Part shown: positions 11,964 through 20,579 of the stretch, piece after piece
Layout: each line of letters starts with the position of its first letter
How positions within the stretch are numbered: position 1 is the stretch's first letter
Origin: Podochytrium sp. JEL0797
Lineage: Eukaryota; Chytridiomycota; Chytridiomycetes; Chytridiales; Chytriomycetaceae
Direction of reading: 5' to 3'
DNA: 57,135 nucleotides
Assembly: GCA_027596195.1 (NCBI GenBank)
Contig: JADGJG010000059.1
Coordinates: 1-57,135, forward strand
Notes under the pieces: model-generated
Databases searched by the model: none
What the model saw: the letters and a program-made list of their open reading frames with translations, nothing else
Told to the model about the DNA's origin: nothing
Program-made: the position numbers and the translations under genes

Positions 11964-12281
11964 ATGGTCTCTGCAGTTGTCGTCCTCACCACTGGAATCG
12001 AAAAACTCGAAACAGGCGCCTGCATTGACATCCACCGCGGCCGCGTCAAAATCACTCTAGCGTCCCTCGGAGACGCTACCACCGTCGTTTGTCAAGAAGG
12101 CATCACCATCGTGGCCGACAAGCTCCTGAAAGAAACCTCCGCCTACGAATTTGACGCCATTGTTCTTCCTGGTGGATCCGCCGCTGCCGCCCTCGCGTAT
12201 TCATCTGACCCACAGCTCCAGTCCATGCTGCGCGAGTTTCAGAGCCGAGGCAAAGCGACGTGGTTCAATATCGGACAGTAG
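11964..12281 (+). pseudogene. Truncated DJ-1/PfpI-family gene lacking the catalytic Cys
   Basis: The first ~97 residues closely match the intact copy at 27.2 kb (MVSA-VVLTTG, VTLASLGD-like core, VLPGG). After REFQSRGK the sequence jumps to TTWFN, which in the intact copy lies about 50 residues further on, and then stops after a few residues (105 aa in all). The missing segment holds the nucleophile elbow AVCASP. The product could not carry out the usual DJ-1 glyoxalase or deglycase chemistry. Glu16, which normally pairs with the missing Cys, is also kept. A TATA box upstream leaves open that a short protein is made. Confidence 0.8.
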
Positions 12282-12404
12282 GAGAGGGTTTTGTGAATTT
12301 GAATAAATGTCACCAACTGGCCAAATCATCACTAAGTGAATCCAACCGGGTCTCCTAAGCCTGAAAGACGAAGCTAAAGCGCGCCTACAGACGGGTTCTG
12401 TGAA

Positions 12405-12545
12405 AAGATGATCGGAACTATTCGAGTCAGTATGTCGCTGATGGCTTGTTCGAATCTACCAACGCGGAACCGTGTAAGCCGGCACCGCAGCAGAAACCTT
12501 CTCGAACCAACCAGTAATTTGAGACAGATGCTGTTATGTGCTCAT
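12405..12545 (+). repeat. Duplicated fragment, copy 1
   Basis: Similar over about 130 bp to 16325-16460. In one frame both read NYxSQxxxDGLF followed by a Glu/Ser/Pro stretch; in another frame both give a run starting IGTIxVSM. Probably a duplicated 5' part of a zinc-finger gene, since a finger frame follows directly here. Confidence 0.55.
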
Positions 12546-12838
12546 TGATTGAATGCTGCGAAGTCGCTGGGATTGAAGTGGATCATCGCATGTTTGAAAT
12601 CCTGCTGGCCAGTGTTAATCCACCTCCCATCGGAAACAAGTCGCGCTTTGCAAAAAACAAGGCCAAAAAATGCGATCGAAGCAACAACATCTTCACATGC
12701 TTCTACTGCTCGTATTCGACAAGCTTCCGCAAACACATCATCGAACACCAGCGAGTTCACAACAAAACACTCGAGAAATCAACTTTTCCGAATGCGGAGT
12801 TCATTTTGTCCCGTTGCACGCCTTCTTCTTTTGAATAA
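12536..12838 (+). CDS. Small single-finger C2H2 ORF, probable remnant
   Basis: 100-residue frame from an ATG at 12536 with a single finger (CFYCSYS ... HIIEHQRVH). The N-terminal motif SLIECCEVAGIEV resembles SLMKSCMEVGFHI in the three-finger gene just downstream, so the two are likely tandem relatives and this one has lost its later fingers. May be a pseudogene; no independent sign of expression. Confidence 0.5.
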   Translation: MCSLIECCEVAGIEVDHRMFEILLASVNPPPIGNKSRFAKNKAKKCDRSNNIFTCFYCSYSTSFRKHIIEHQRVHNKTLEKSTFPNAEFILSRCTPSSFE

Positions 12839-13000
12839 ATTCGATACAAAACCCGCATGTTGAATGAATAGAAGAGCTGTGCGTGCTGTTGGAATTAAAT
12901 ATTGCTGCTGGTTGAATAGAAGAGTTGTTCGGGCTGGGGGAAATGCGAAGTTTTGTTTGCCAAAATCTCCATACTCCCCAACTCCCACGGCCCTCATTTA

Positions 13001-13711
13001 ATGTCCTTGCCCACTCAGCCTGCTGTTCACCGGTCCCTCCCCCCTCGCGAATTACCGCCGAGACCCAACAGCCACTTCCAGCCACGTTGTGCCAAATCGC
13101 AGTTGCCAGCACCAGCCACCCGCCCACTCGTCACCACTCTTCCGGAAGCTCGAGCTGCTCTCATCTCTTTGATGAAGAGCTGCATGGAAGTGGGTTTCCA
13201 CATCAATGGTCTCGTGGAACCTCCCGCCCACTCCGTCTCACCACCTGCCCCACCTCCACTTCCAAAACGACTCCTACGTGACAAGAAGGCTCACCAGCAT
13301 AAATCAATCTCTCACCATACCTATCTCAGAGGCCTCAAATCCGTCAAAAAATCCGAAGGTGGACCGCAACAAGCTCCAACCAAACCCATTGCCGAGCCGC
13401 CCTCCCAACTATTCACTTGCTTGTTTTGTCCTTATACCTCACCACGCCGCTGCCAAATGGTCGACCACCAACGCATCCACACGCGTCCAATTGACGGCAA
13501 CCAACATAAAGTTCACGACCGCGTTACCGATGACAAAAAACCGTTTCAGTGCCGTCTGTGTCCGTATGCAGCGGGACTTGCCTGCACTTTGAGACGCCAT
13601 GAGAAAAACCATTCTGCTGAAACTGAGTTCAAGTTGAAGTGTCGATGGTGTGGGTTTGGAGCGTCCACTGTGAGCAGCCTTACGCGCCATGAAAGCATCC
13701 ATTCTGTCTGA
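13001..13711 (+). CDS. Three-finger C2H2 protein
   Basis: Single exon, 236 aa from the ATG at 13001 (the frame extends further upstream only with non-ATG codons). The N-terminal half is Pro/Arg-rich with a short predicted helix (SLMKSCMEVGFHI). Three fingers fill the C-terminal third: CLFCPYT, CRLCPYA and CRWCGFG, each with HxxxH. A 26-residue spacer without TGEKP separates the first two, unlike most genes here. The protein ends three residues after the last finger. Likely a nuclear DNA-binding protein; target unknown. Confidence 0.78.
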   Translation: MSLPTQPAVHRSLPPRELPPRPNSHFQPRCAKSQLPAPATRPLVTTLPEARAALISLMKSCMEVGFHINGLVEPPAHSVSPPAPPPLPKRLLRDKKAHQHKSISHHTYLRGLKSVKKSEGGPQQAPTKPIAEPPSQLFTCLFCPYTSPRRCQMVDHQRIHTRPIDGNQHKVHDRVTDDKKPFQCRLCPYAAGLACTLRRHEKNHSAETEFKLKCRWCGFGASTVSSLTRHESIHSV

Positions 13712-14209
13712 CCAGAACTCCAACCCTGATTATGTTTGAGAATTTGTGGGTTTGAATTGTATTGCTGAATTTTGTTGTGGGTCGTGTCCATATCAAGTAT
13801 TCTATTAAACATTGTTGAACGCACATTTGTTGGAGGATAACAGACAGAGAATCTGTCAAATGATGTTCTATTCTCCATCGGCACCCAGCGCGTTCGAAAG
13901 TACGTCGACCAGCTTGGCGTTTCAAACTCCTTCATGCTCGTTCCCTTCCGCCATTAGATGAAGGGCGTATGGAATCGGTGCGCAGCCAAATAAAACGCTA
14001 CGTAGTTTCCCCGATTTAGGCGATCCCTCGGGGAGTCCCCAAGAAATCCCTGGGAAATCCGATGCTAGAAAAATTCCAAGAATCCTCACATTTCCCCGAG
14101 GAATCCACGGGGCCAATTTGCTGCGTTCCACGTTCAAATTCAGTTTTTGTTGTTTTGCGGCGCAAAAACCAATCAAAAAATCAATCAAAAAAAAGTCATC
14201 CCCCAATCC
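13712..14209. other. Intergenic with an imperfect inverted repeat
   Basis: No coding signal. CCTCGGGGA near 14033 is matched by its reverse complement TCCCCGAGG near 14090. Between them lie AT-rich sequence and further G/C palindromic pieces. This could be a small transposon-like inverted repeat or a chance palindrome in the 5' region of the next gene. Confidence 0.35.
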
Positions 14210-16167
14210 ATGCCGGAACAACAGAACTTGCCTAGCTGCTCCGTGTGCCTCTCGCCTCTCGACCCACGAGGAGGCACACCCATCATCAACCCAGGGTGCT
14301 GCGGAAACTCGTTTCACCTCGCGTGCTACCAGAACTGTAATTCGAGGTACTGATTCCGTTCATCGCCTGTCCTCCCTCTCACACGCACCATTCGATAGTT
14401 GTCCCCTTTGCCGCGCGCTCCTCCCTGGCGCCAATCAACCCATCAACAACCCGCCACCGGGATCCTTCGGCTTCTCGCAGATTTACCAACAACTGTGGAG
14501 CAGCTTCTCATTCTCGTCAATCGCAAGCGTTTCCATGCAGAAAGTGTCGAACCACAGAGAGCCTCTGGCAGCCGATGACGACGCACTTCCCGACTTGCTT
14601 CCCCACGCCGCCAAAGTCGAATGTGCTGTGCCACCTTCGATCGAATGGATCCCCGCGTTCGAAGCCATCGGTTCAACGACAAACAACCTCACCGCGCTAC
14701 TCGCTGTGCGTGCTGCTTCTCTTCCTCCTCAGCAAGAAGGTCCTCGCACAGTCGGTGTTGACCTCGTCGTGTGCATCGACGTGTCCGGGTCCATGAAGGG
14801 ATCTCCTCTCGCTGCCGTTAAGGAAACGCTGCGCTACATTGCTTCCACGCTTACCGAGAAGGACCGCATCTGTCTCATCTCGTTTACGGAAAATGCCGTG
14901 CAGCTCACGAAATTCCACGTGTGTGTGGGCGATGGGTTGAACAAAGTCACGAGGGCGATTGAAGGATTGCAAGCGTATGGTGGTACGGGCATTAAATCTG
15001 CTTGTGATCGCGCTTTGAGTGTCATGAGGGCCCGCGCCCAGAAAAACGGTGCCAACGCGATTCTGTTGCTTTCGGACGGACAGGACTCATTTGCGCACGA
15101 TTATACGACGGTTTTGTCTGATTTGGAGATGGAGAAGGTGCCCATTTTTACGTATGGGTTTGGGTGGAAGCACGATAGCAGATTGTTGTCGAGATTGGCG
15201 GGAAAGTCGGGGACGTTTACCTATATTCCTCAAGTCAATGTGTTCCAAGAGGTGTGTATTTATATATATATACTTATGTTCTCGATTATTGATCTAATCA
15301 TCTGCGCTGTTCGTTCATTTTCCAGGCCTTTGCGGGTTGTCTTGGTGGAATCAAGTCCACCATCTACAAGAACTTGGTCATCTCCGTCACGATCCCCACC
15401 ACCTCTCCAGTCACTCAGATTAAGCAAATCCAATGCTCTCAGAACTTTTCGCTCATCTCACCCACGTCGGTCACAATCGAATTCGGAGACTTGTTTGCCG
15501 ACGAGCAACGCGACGTGATTGTCCAACTCGCCCTCACACCCCCGTCCCCGACTCCAGTATCGAGTGACCTCGTTCTGTCCAGCTACTCATACACGGACGC
15601 GTTCACGAACCAACAGGTGACGGGTGTCGCGAACGGAAATTTCACTGTCACTATCCTTCCTTCTGTGGATCCGTCGCCGTACAACCCATTAGTCACGAGA
15701 CAACTCCTCCGTCTGAAAGCCATCCAACGCATGGAAGAGTTACGACCCTTCTTGCCAAAAACCCCACCATCAGCCTCAGCGCCACTGAGCAATGGCTCGA
15801 CGAATCCATCGCGTCTCTCAAACAAATTCTTGAAACCGCGTACAACATGAACCCATTGATGGCGGCCGAAATGGACTTGACAAAGGAAGCGACGCGTCCC
15901 GCTTGCATTTCCACGCAAGAATGGTTCTTTGTTGTGGCGATCGCCAAGGACGTGGCACAATGCGCGAGACTCGAGGAAAGAGGCGCGGAGGCCTCGCAAA
16001 TGGCCATGTTGAGCACGTATGTGAGCCAAAGAGCCACGTATTCGTCGCCGGATCCTGCGAATGTTGGATCCACGAGTCTCTTCTCGCAGGCGTCGGGGTA
16101 TCAAGGAAAAATGAGTTCGATTGTGCAGATGATGTCTTCGTATCAGCCTCCTCTTGGGTATCAGTGA
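14210..16167 (+). CDS. RING plus von Willebrand A domain protein, one frame break
   Basis: Model: join 14210-14346, 14399-15251, 15326-16167. An N-terminal RING-type domain is split by the first intron: CSVC ... GCCGNSFHLACYQN joins to SSCPLCRALL. A von Willebrand A domain follows with an intact MIDAS (DVSGS, then GGTG and LLSDGQD), then a beta-rich region and a C-terminal helical tail. RING-vWA proteins of this layout (plant WAV3 family) are E3 ubiquitin ligases, so substrate-directed ubiquitination is plausible. The coding frame shifts by one base near 15737: KAIQRMEE reads into a stop-ending frame, while EVTTLLAKN through MNPLMAAEM continues in the next frame to the TGA at 16165. No GT-AG intron explains it, so it is either a sequencing error or a real inactivating deletion. 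Confidence 0.75.
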
Positions 16168-16324
16168 GATTAGGTGAAGTGATGTGCTTTTTTTTGGCAC
16201 TGCCCGGTTTTTTTTTCCGAATTTTCAATAAAAATCGAGCGGCGCTCAGAAATTTCTCCGAAAACTTTCGCGTTTTCGCACACCCGTCATGGATTCGCAC
16301 AGTCTGCCATTCGCATTTCCTGGC

Positions 16325-16460
16325 AGAAACGATCATTGGAACTATTGGAGTCAGCATGCCGATGATGGATTGTTCAAATCCGTGCGCACGGAATCCTCGA
16401 ACCAACCAATCGCCAGCAACGTTTCCGAGACAAATGATGCTATACGCTCATTGAGGAGTT
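16325..16460 (+). repeat. Duplicated fragment, copy 2
   Basis: Counterpart of 12405-12545. It lies in a 79-residue open frame starting at 16289 that contains NYWSQHADDGLF and stops at 16526-16528 without a finger. Several substitutions separate the copies, so the duplication is not recent. Confidence 0.55.
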
Positions 16461-16649
16461 TTATAGTTGTGACAAGTGAGGCACCCACGCATATAACTTG
16501 GAAATGCATGAGAAAGTATGCAAAATGATAAAATGACATGAATTGAAAAGGAAGCGGGAACAGAAATAAAGAAACTATAACAGACTGAAGCCGCCGAACC
16601 CGCAGCTTCTTCTCCGGTACACTTCGAGGCTCCTGCCTTTGCCACTTTT

Positions 16650-16910
16650 CGTCTCACATGCTTCACCTGCCCCTACTCGACCTCTGACCGGGGAAGCATA
16701 ACAGTTCATCAACACGGGCGAGAAACCATTCAAGTGCTCCGAGTGTCAGAATTCATGCACCAGCTCAGGTGCCCTCCAAGTACACATGCGGACACACACG
16801 GGCGAGAAGCCATTCCAATGCTCCGAGTGTGGATATTATTGCACGGTGTAGACCCATCTCCATATCACATGCGCATGCATACTGGAGAGAAGCCGTTCAA
16901 CCTGTGAATT
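16650..16910 (+). pseudogene. Decayed C2H2 finger array
   Basis: Reads as parts of three to four fingers: CPYSTSD... then [15 protein letters not shown] ... LQVHMRTH, then [15 protein letters not shown] followed by an in-frame TAG, then MRMHTGEKPFN in a shifted frame. Stops and shifts preclude a product. Confidence 0.75.
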
Positions 16911-16966
16911 GGCGTTTTGCTGGGATGGGTGAAGGGTCTGGTGGGATTTCAGACTCAGTTGGTTCA
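16905..16966. repeat. Copy of part of the six-finger gene
   Basis: About 60 bp nearly identical to 18390-18450 on the same strand (GGGATGGGTGAAGGGTCTG and flanks). The second site lies inside the minus-strand six-finger gene, where it encodes SEVLADPSPIPAK. Here it is non-coding, so a small piece of that gene was copied next to a decayed finger array. Confidence 0.65.
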
Positions 16967-17049
16967 AATTAAACCTAAACTAACTAATTAAGGAATTGCA
17001 TCGGAACGGATGGAATGTACTCGAACCGGGGAACCGATGGAACTCGATG

Positions 17050-17141
17050 GAAAATTCTGGGAATTTTCTTGATTTTTTTCTCCCGCTGAATGATAAAAGG
17101 CGGCGGAACAACTCGCATTGTGAAAAACTCGCATTGTGAAA
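17050..17141 (+). promoter_or_regulatory. Heat-shock-like promoter elements of the Hsp20 gene
   Basis: Two GAAnnTTC units, GAAAATTC (17050-17057) and GAATTTTC (17061-17068), match the heat-shock-element core. A TATA-like GATAAAAG follows near 17092. A perfect 16 bp tandem repeat (AACTCGCATTGTGAAA) occupies 17110-17141 in the 5' leader. The ATG is at 17164. Confidence 0.55.
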
Positions 17142-17163
17142 ATATAATCCAACGCTCAAAAAT

Positions 17164-17704
17164 ATGTCTACCGGATTCATTCATTGCGAAACTGCTTTTC
17201 CCCCTCTTGACCCGCTCTTCTGTGACTTGGATCGCGTCTTTCCTTGGCCGTTTGATTCGGATGCTGGTGACGTCGAGTCCCAGACTATCCCCACGGGTGT
17301 CGGCGGAGGCTCGCCAACACCTTTCGACACACGTATTGATATATCCGAGACCGACAAGGGATACACAGTGCATGCAGACCTCCCTGGGTTTAAGCAGGCA
17401 TGTCTGGAGTTGTGGCATTAATGAACAAGAACCAACATCTTGTTTTTCACAGGAGGACATTCAAATCTCCTACAAGAACCAAGTACTCACTCTTTCTGGC
17501 GAGCGCACGTCGTCCCACTCTGAAATCAAAAACGAGAACCGCTTCGTCATTGAACGCTCGGTCGGAAAGTTTACGCGCGCGGTTCGTCTCCCCGACGACG
17601 CAGACTCCGACAAGGTGGTGGCCAGGATGGACCACGGTGTCCTCGAGTTGGCAATTGCCAAGAAGCCCTCTGATGGTGGATTCAAGAAGATTATCGCTCA
17701 GTGA
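17164..17704 (+). CDS. Small heat-shock protein, Hsp20/alpha-crystallin family
   Basis: Model: join 17164-17397, 17453-17704; 161 aa. The alpha-crystallin domain covers about residues 55-150: DTRIDISETDKGYTV, LPGFKQEDIQISY across the splice, and the family signature ARMDHGVLEL near the end. This ATP-independent chaperone holds unfolding proteins in the cytosol. The only reading that joins the conserved GFKQ to EDIQI removes 17398-17452, an intron starting GC and ending AG rather than GT-AG. The exon 5' of it ends CAG and the donor continues GCATGT, fitting the known minor GC-AG class. Heat-shock-like elements lie upstream, as expected. Confidence 0.88.
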
Positions 17705-17820
17705 AATATTGTTTTTGTTATATTCTTGTTTTGCTTTTTTGAGAAACGATTTTTATTTTCACATCCTTCTCTTAGGAAAAAATGCTAGCGATTAATACGC
17801 GAAAATGTCCTGCCATTTAA

Positions 17821-19024
17821 TCAGCTTTCAGTGTCTGGTTTCCCAGCATCCCCAAACCCTCCAACTGCAACCACAGCCGCAACCTCCTCCGAATGAGTCC
17901 CTTCTTCATGCCGCGTGACCGTATTCTTGTAAATACTCTCAAACTTGCAAACCCGACACACAAACATCTCAGCCCCATGCGCACGCACCATATGCAACAA
18001 CAACGTGTTGCTATGCACAAACTCGTCGTCACACTCTTTACAAGCATACGGCTTCTCACCCGTATGTTTGCGCAAATGCCGCTTAATCGCGCTCGGATAC
18101 GCCGACGCGTATTCGCACTGATCGCATTTGTACGGCTTCTCTCCCGTATGTCTGCGCATGTGGCACGTGAGGTCGCATAAATAGGGCGTGGCAAAGTCGC
18201 ATTCGAAGCATTGGAAGTGTTTCTCGCGCGTGTGGGTGAGGTGGTGGCGTTTGAGGGAGGAGGCGCGGTTCGTGGTGTATGGACAGAGTGTGCAGTGGAA
18301 AGGTTTGAGGGAGGAGTGTTGTTGGATGTGGCGTTGGAGGCGGGAATGGTGGTCGCAGGAGTATGGGCAGTGCGGGCATTGGTGGCGTTTTGCGGGGATG
18401 GGTGAAGGGTCTGCTAGGACTTCAGACTTGGTTGGTTCGTTTCTTGGACTTATTAGATCATGTGTGGCTTCAGTGGTGAGCGGGGTAAAGGTTGGAGTGG
18501 GGAGTTGTTGCTGCGCGGGATTCGAATGCGTGACGGTATCGAGCGGAGCGAGGATCAAACGGGATAATGTATACTGGTGCTGTGACAAAGCATAGTCTTG
18601 AAGTGGATATCTGTAGCCGTAATATTCGGAATCCATATTTTGGTTGGTTTGATTGAACAGGAACAAATCGGCGGGTTCCTCGGCGGAAGAAGAGTTGGTG
18701 ACCGCATTGGCATTTATCTGGCTGTGTGGGAATGGAAGCAGCTGGCGATCGGTCTCGTTCCAATGGAGGGACTCGCGGGGACTGTGGATAGCAAGGGGTG
18801 GATCCATGTTGGTGTGCTTGCTGGCGGCGGGGAAAATTTTGGCGGGTCGGCAGTTCCTGTGACTGGAAGTCGATGAGTGACAGTGTTTTGCTGTCCCTTG
18901 GCGAGAAGGACGCTGTTTGGATTTGTTCAACTCCCAAAGCTGACAATTCCAGCAATCCACATAAAACGAGAAACACAATAAAATAATGAATGAAATAACA
19001 ATTTATCACACTTACTTTTTCCAT
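17821..19024 (-). CDS. Six-finger C2H2 protein
   Basis: Model: complement of 17821-18939, 19016-19024; 375 aa. The first exon is only ATGGAAAAA followed by a textbook GTAAGT donor, and the 76 bp intron ends CAG. If that exon is not used, translation could begin at the internal ATG at 18807 (328 aa). The N-terminal half is polar and Ser/Asn/Gln-rich. Six fingers follow: CPHCPYS, CTLCPYT, CFECDFA, CDQCEYA, CKECDDE and CRVCKFE, the last two with four-residue His spacing. The repeated aromatic after the second Cys marks this as the same finger type as the gene at the left edge. Confidence 0.85.
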
Positions 19025-19082
19025 CGCCACGTGCTCAGTCTAGCCATCAACCAAGCAACGCTTTAGCGATTCTGGACCGTTT

Positions 19083-19410
19083 AATGATCAAATTGTAATC
19101 TTCTTTTATTCTGCAACTGCATGGCGCCGTTCATGCCTCTTCAAATTCCTCAGAAAAATAATTACAAAAGCGGCATTCGTACTGGTATGGATCCTCTCAT
19201 GAGTCTTCAGGCTCGATGACGTCGTGCACGAATACTCGCAGAAGCTTCATTAAAGGGTTTCTATCCTCTCATGATACCTCAAACCCCCCAACTGGGCTCA
19301 TGAATACTCGCAGAAGCTGCATTTGTACGGTTTCTCACTGGTATTGATCCTCTCGTGATTCTTCATGTCCGTTTTCTGCGCGCACGAGTATCTCAAAAGC
19401 AGCTTTGGAA
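19083..19410 (-). pseudogene. Decayed C2H2 finger array
   Basis: On the minus strand the sequence reads as at least three fingers, including SEKPYKCSFCEYS, HERI and SSLKTHERIHT, ending LKRHERRHAV. In-frame stops follow the second Cys pair and a frame change occurs between fingers. The first finger's Cys pair is damaged. No intact product is possible. Confidence 0.75.
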
Positions 19411-19439
19411 CTTTTTCATCCAGCGACAGGAATTGAAGG

Positions 19440-19560
19440 TGAGAAATTCACATTGGTCTTAGTCCACATGCGGACACGGGCGAAAAGCCCTATTGTTGCA
19501 AGTATTGTGAATATCGAATTCACATCTGTGTATTGTGAAGGTGCATGAGCGGTTTAATTC
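19440..19560 (+). pseudogene. Single C2H2 finger remnant
   Basis: HMRT, a damaged linker (GEKPYCC), CKYCEYRI and a stop follow one another on the plus strand. It abuts the minus-strand remnant, so pieces in both orientations lie side by side. Confidence 0.5.
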
Positions 19561-19873
19561 CGCAAAAAATAGACCTTTCCTTTGAGAAGGGCAAATTTCT
19601 GATATTTTTGCGAAACCCTTCACTACCTCTGGAAAATAAAACTACTGGCTGTATATCTGCTGCCACTATGTCCGAGAAAGTAACATAAGGTTTGGCTGGC
19701 AATAAAGCAGCTAAGTATGTTTATTGTTTTTTGCTTTTCCTATTTTGAGCCCGGTCAGGCTCACGGGGCACTTTTTCCACTTGACTTTATACACAGGCGT
19801 TTAAGAAAGTGGAATCAAAATCAAAATAGAAAAATCTTGTAAAATCTCCCCGCCAAAAGGTCTTTCTCCCGCC
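19561..19873. other. Intergenic, promoter side of next gene
   Basis: AT-rich with no coding signal; presumed upstream region of the five-finger gene starting at 19874. Confidence 0.4.
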
Positions 19874-20503
19874 ATGCGCCTCCGTACTCACACCGCCGGT
19901 GCATCATCAACCTCTCTCCTGCACGGCTCGGAGCCATCGATATCCAATCTATCCGACACACCTGCAGCCGCTTCCCCCCGCTCCACCGAATACACTCCCC
20001 TCACCCTCAAAACCCTAGACCATCCAATAGACGACCCAACAGAACACCTCGCCATCCTCGAATACCCCGCCGATACCTCCAAACTCCTCCAATGTCCCCT
20101 CTGCGAATACTCGACCACCAAATCCTCCAACTTCAGCAAACACAAGCGAACCCACACGCGTGTGAAACCCTTCTCCTGCGCTTTGTGCGAATACTCATCG
20201 ACTCACAAATCGAACTTGACTCTCCATCAACGGACACATACGAAGGACAAGCGGTTCAAATGTGCGGTGTGTGACTATGCGACGGGTGATGCGTCACATT
20301 GGAAGAGGCATGAGAGGATTCATGCGAAGGAGAAGGTGGTTAAATGCGGAGTCTGTCCGTATGAGGTCACGAGTTTGAAACTGATGAAGGTGCATGAACG
20401 GATTCACAGCGATGAGGGACTCTTTCAGTGTCTCGATTGCGAGTATTCCGCAACAAAGCTGGCGAACCTCAAACGCCATCAACACCACCACCATTCCAAG
20501 TGA
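19874..20503 (+). CDS. Five-finger C2H2 protein
   Basis: Single exon, 209 aa. A 75-residue Ser/Thr/Pro-rich N terminus precedes five fingers without gaps: CPLCEYS, CALCEYS, CAVCDYA, CGVCPYE and CLDCEYS. The linkers are degenerate (TRVKPF, TKDKRF, AKEKVV) rather than TGEKP. The last finger ends in a His run (HQHHHHSK), so the fourth ligand is ambiguous but available. Convergent with the next gene; a GAATAAA signal near 20537 probably serves this gene's 3' end. Likely a nuclear DNA-binding factor. Confidence 0.85.
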   Translation: MRLRTHTAGASSTSLLHGSEPSISNLSDTPAAASPRSTEYTPLTLKTLDHPIDDPTEHLAILEYPADTSKLLQCPLCEYSTTKSSNFSKHKRTHTRVKPFSCALCEYSSTHKSNLTLHQRTHTKDKRFKCAVCDYATGDASHWKRHERIHAKEKVVKCGVCPYEVTSLKLMKVHERIHSDEGLFQCLDCEYSATKLANLKRHQHHHHSK

Positions 20504-20579
20504 TCCCGTCAATCATGTATTCCTCATTCGCTTTTTTGAATAAATTATGTCGCGCTTTATTCCCCGGCGGCACGCAAAA

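Noticed and set aside
15374..15850. Separate gene downstream of the vWA exon
   Set aside because: Its frame continues the vWA protein across a GT-AG intron; its early stop comes from the one-base frame break.
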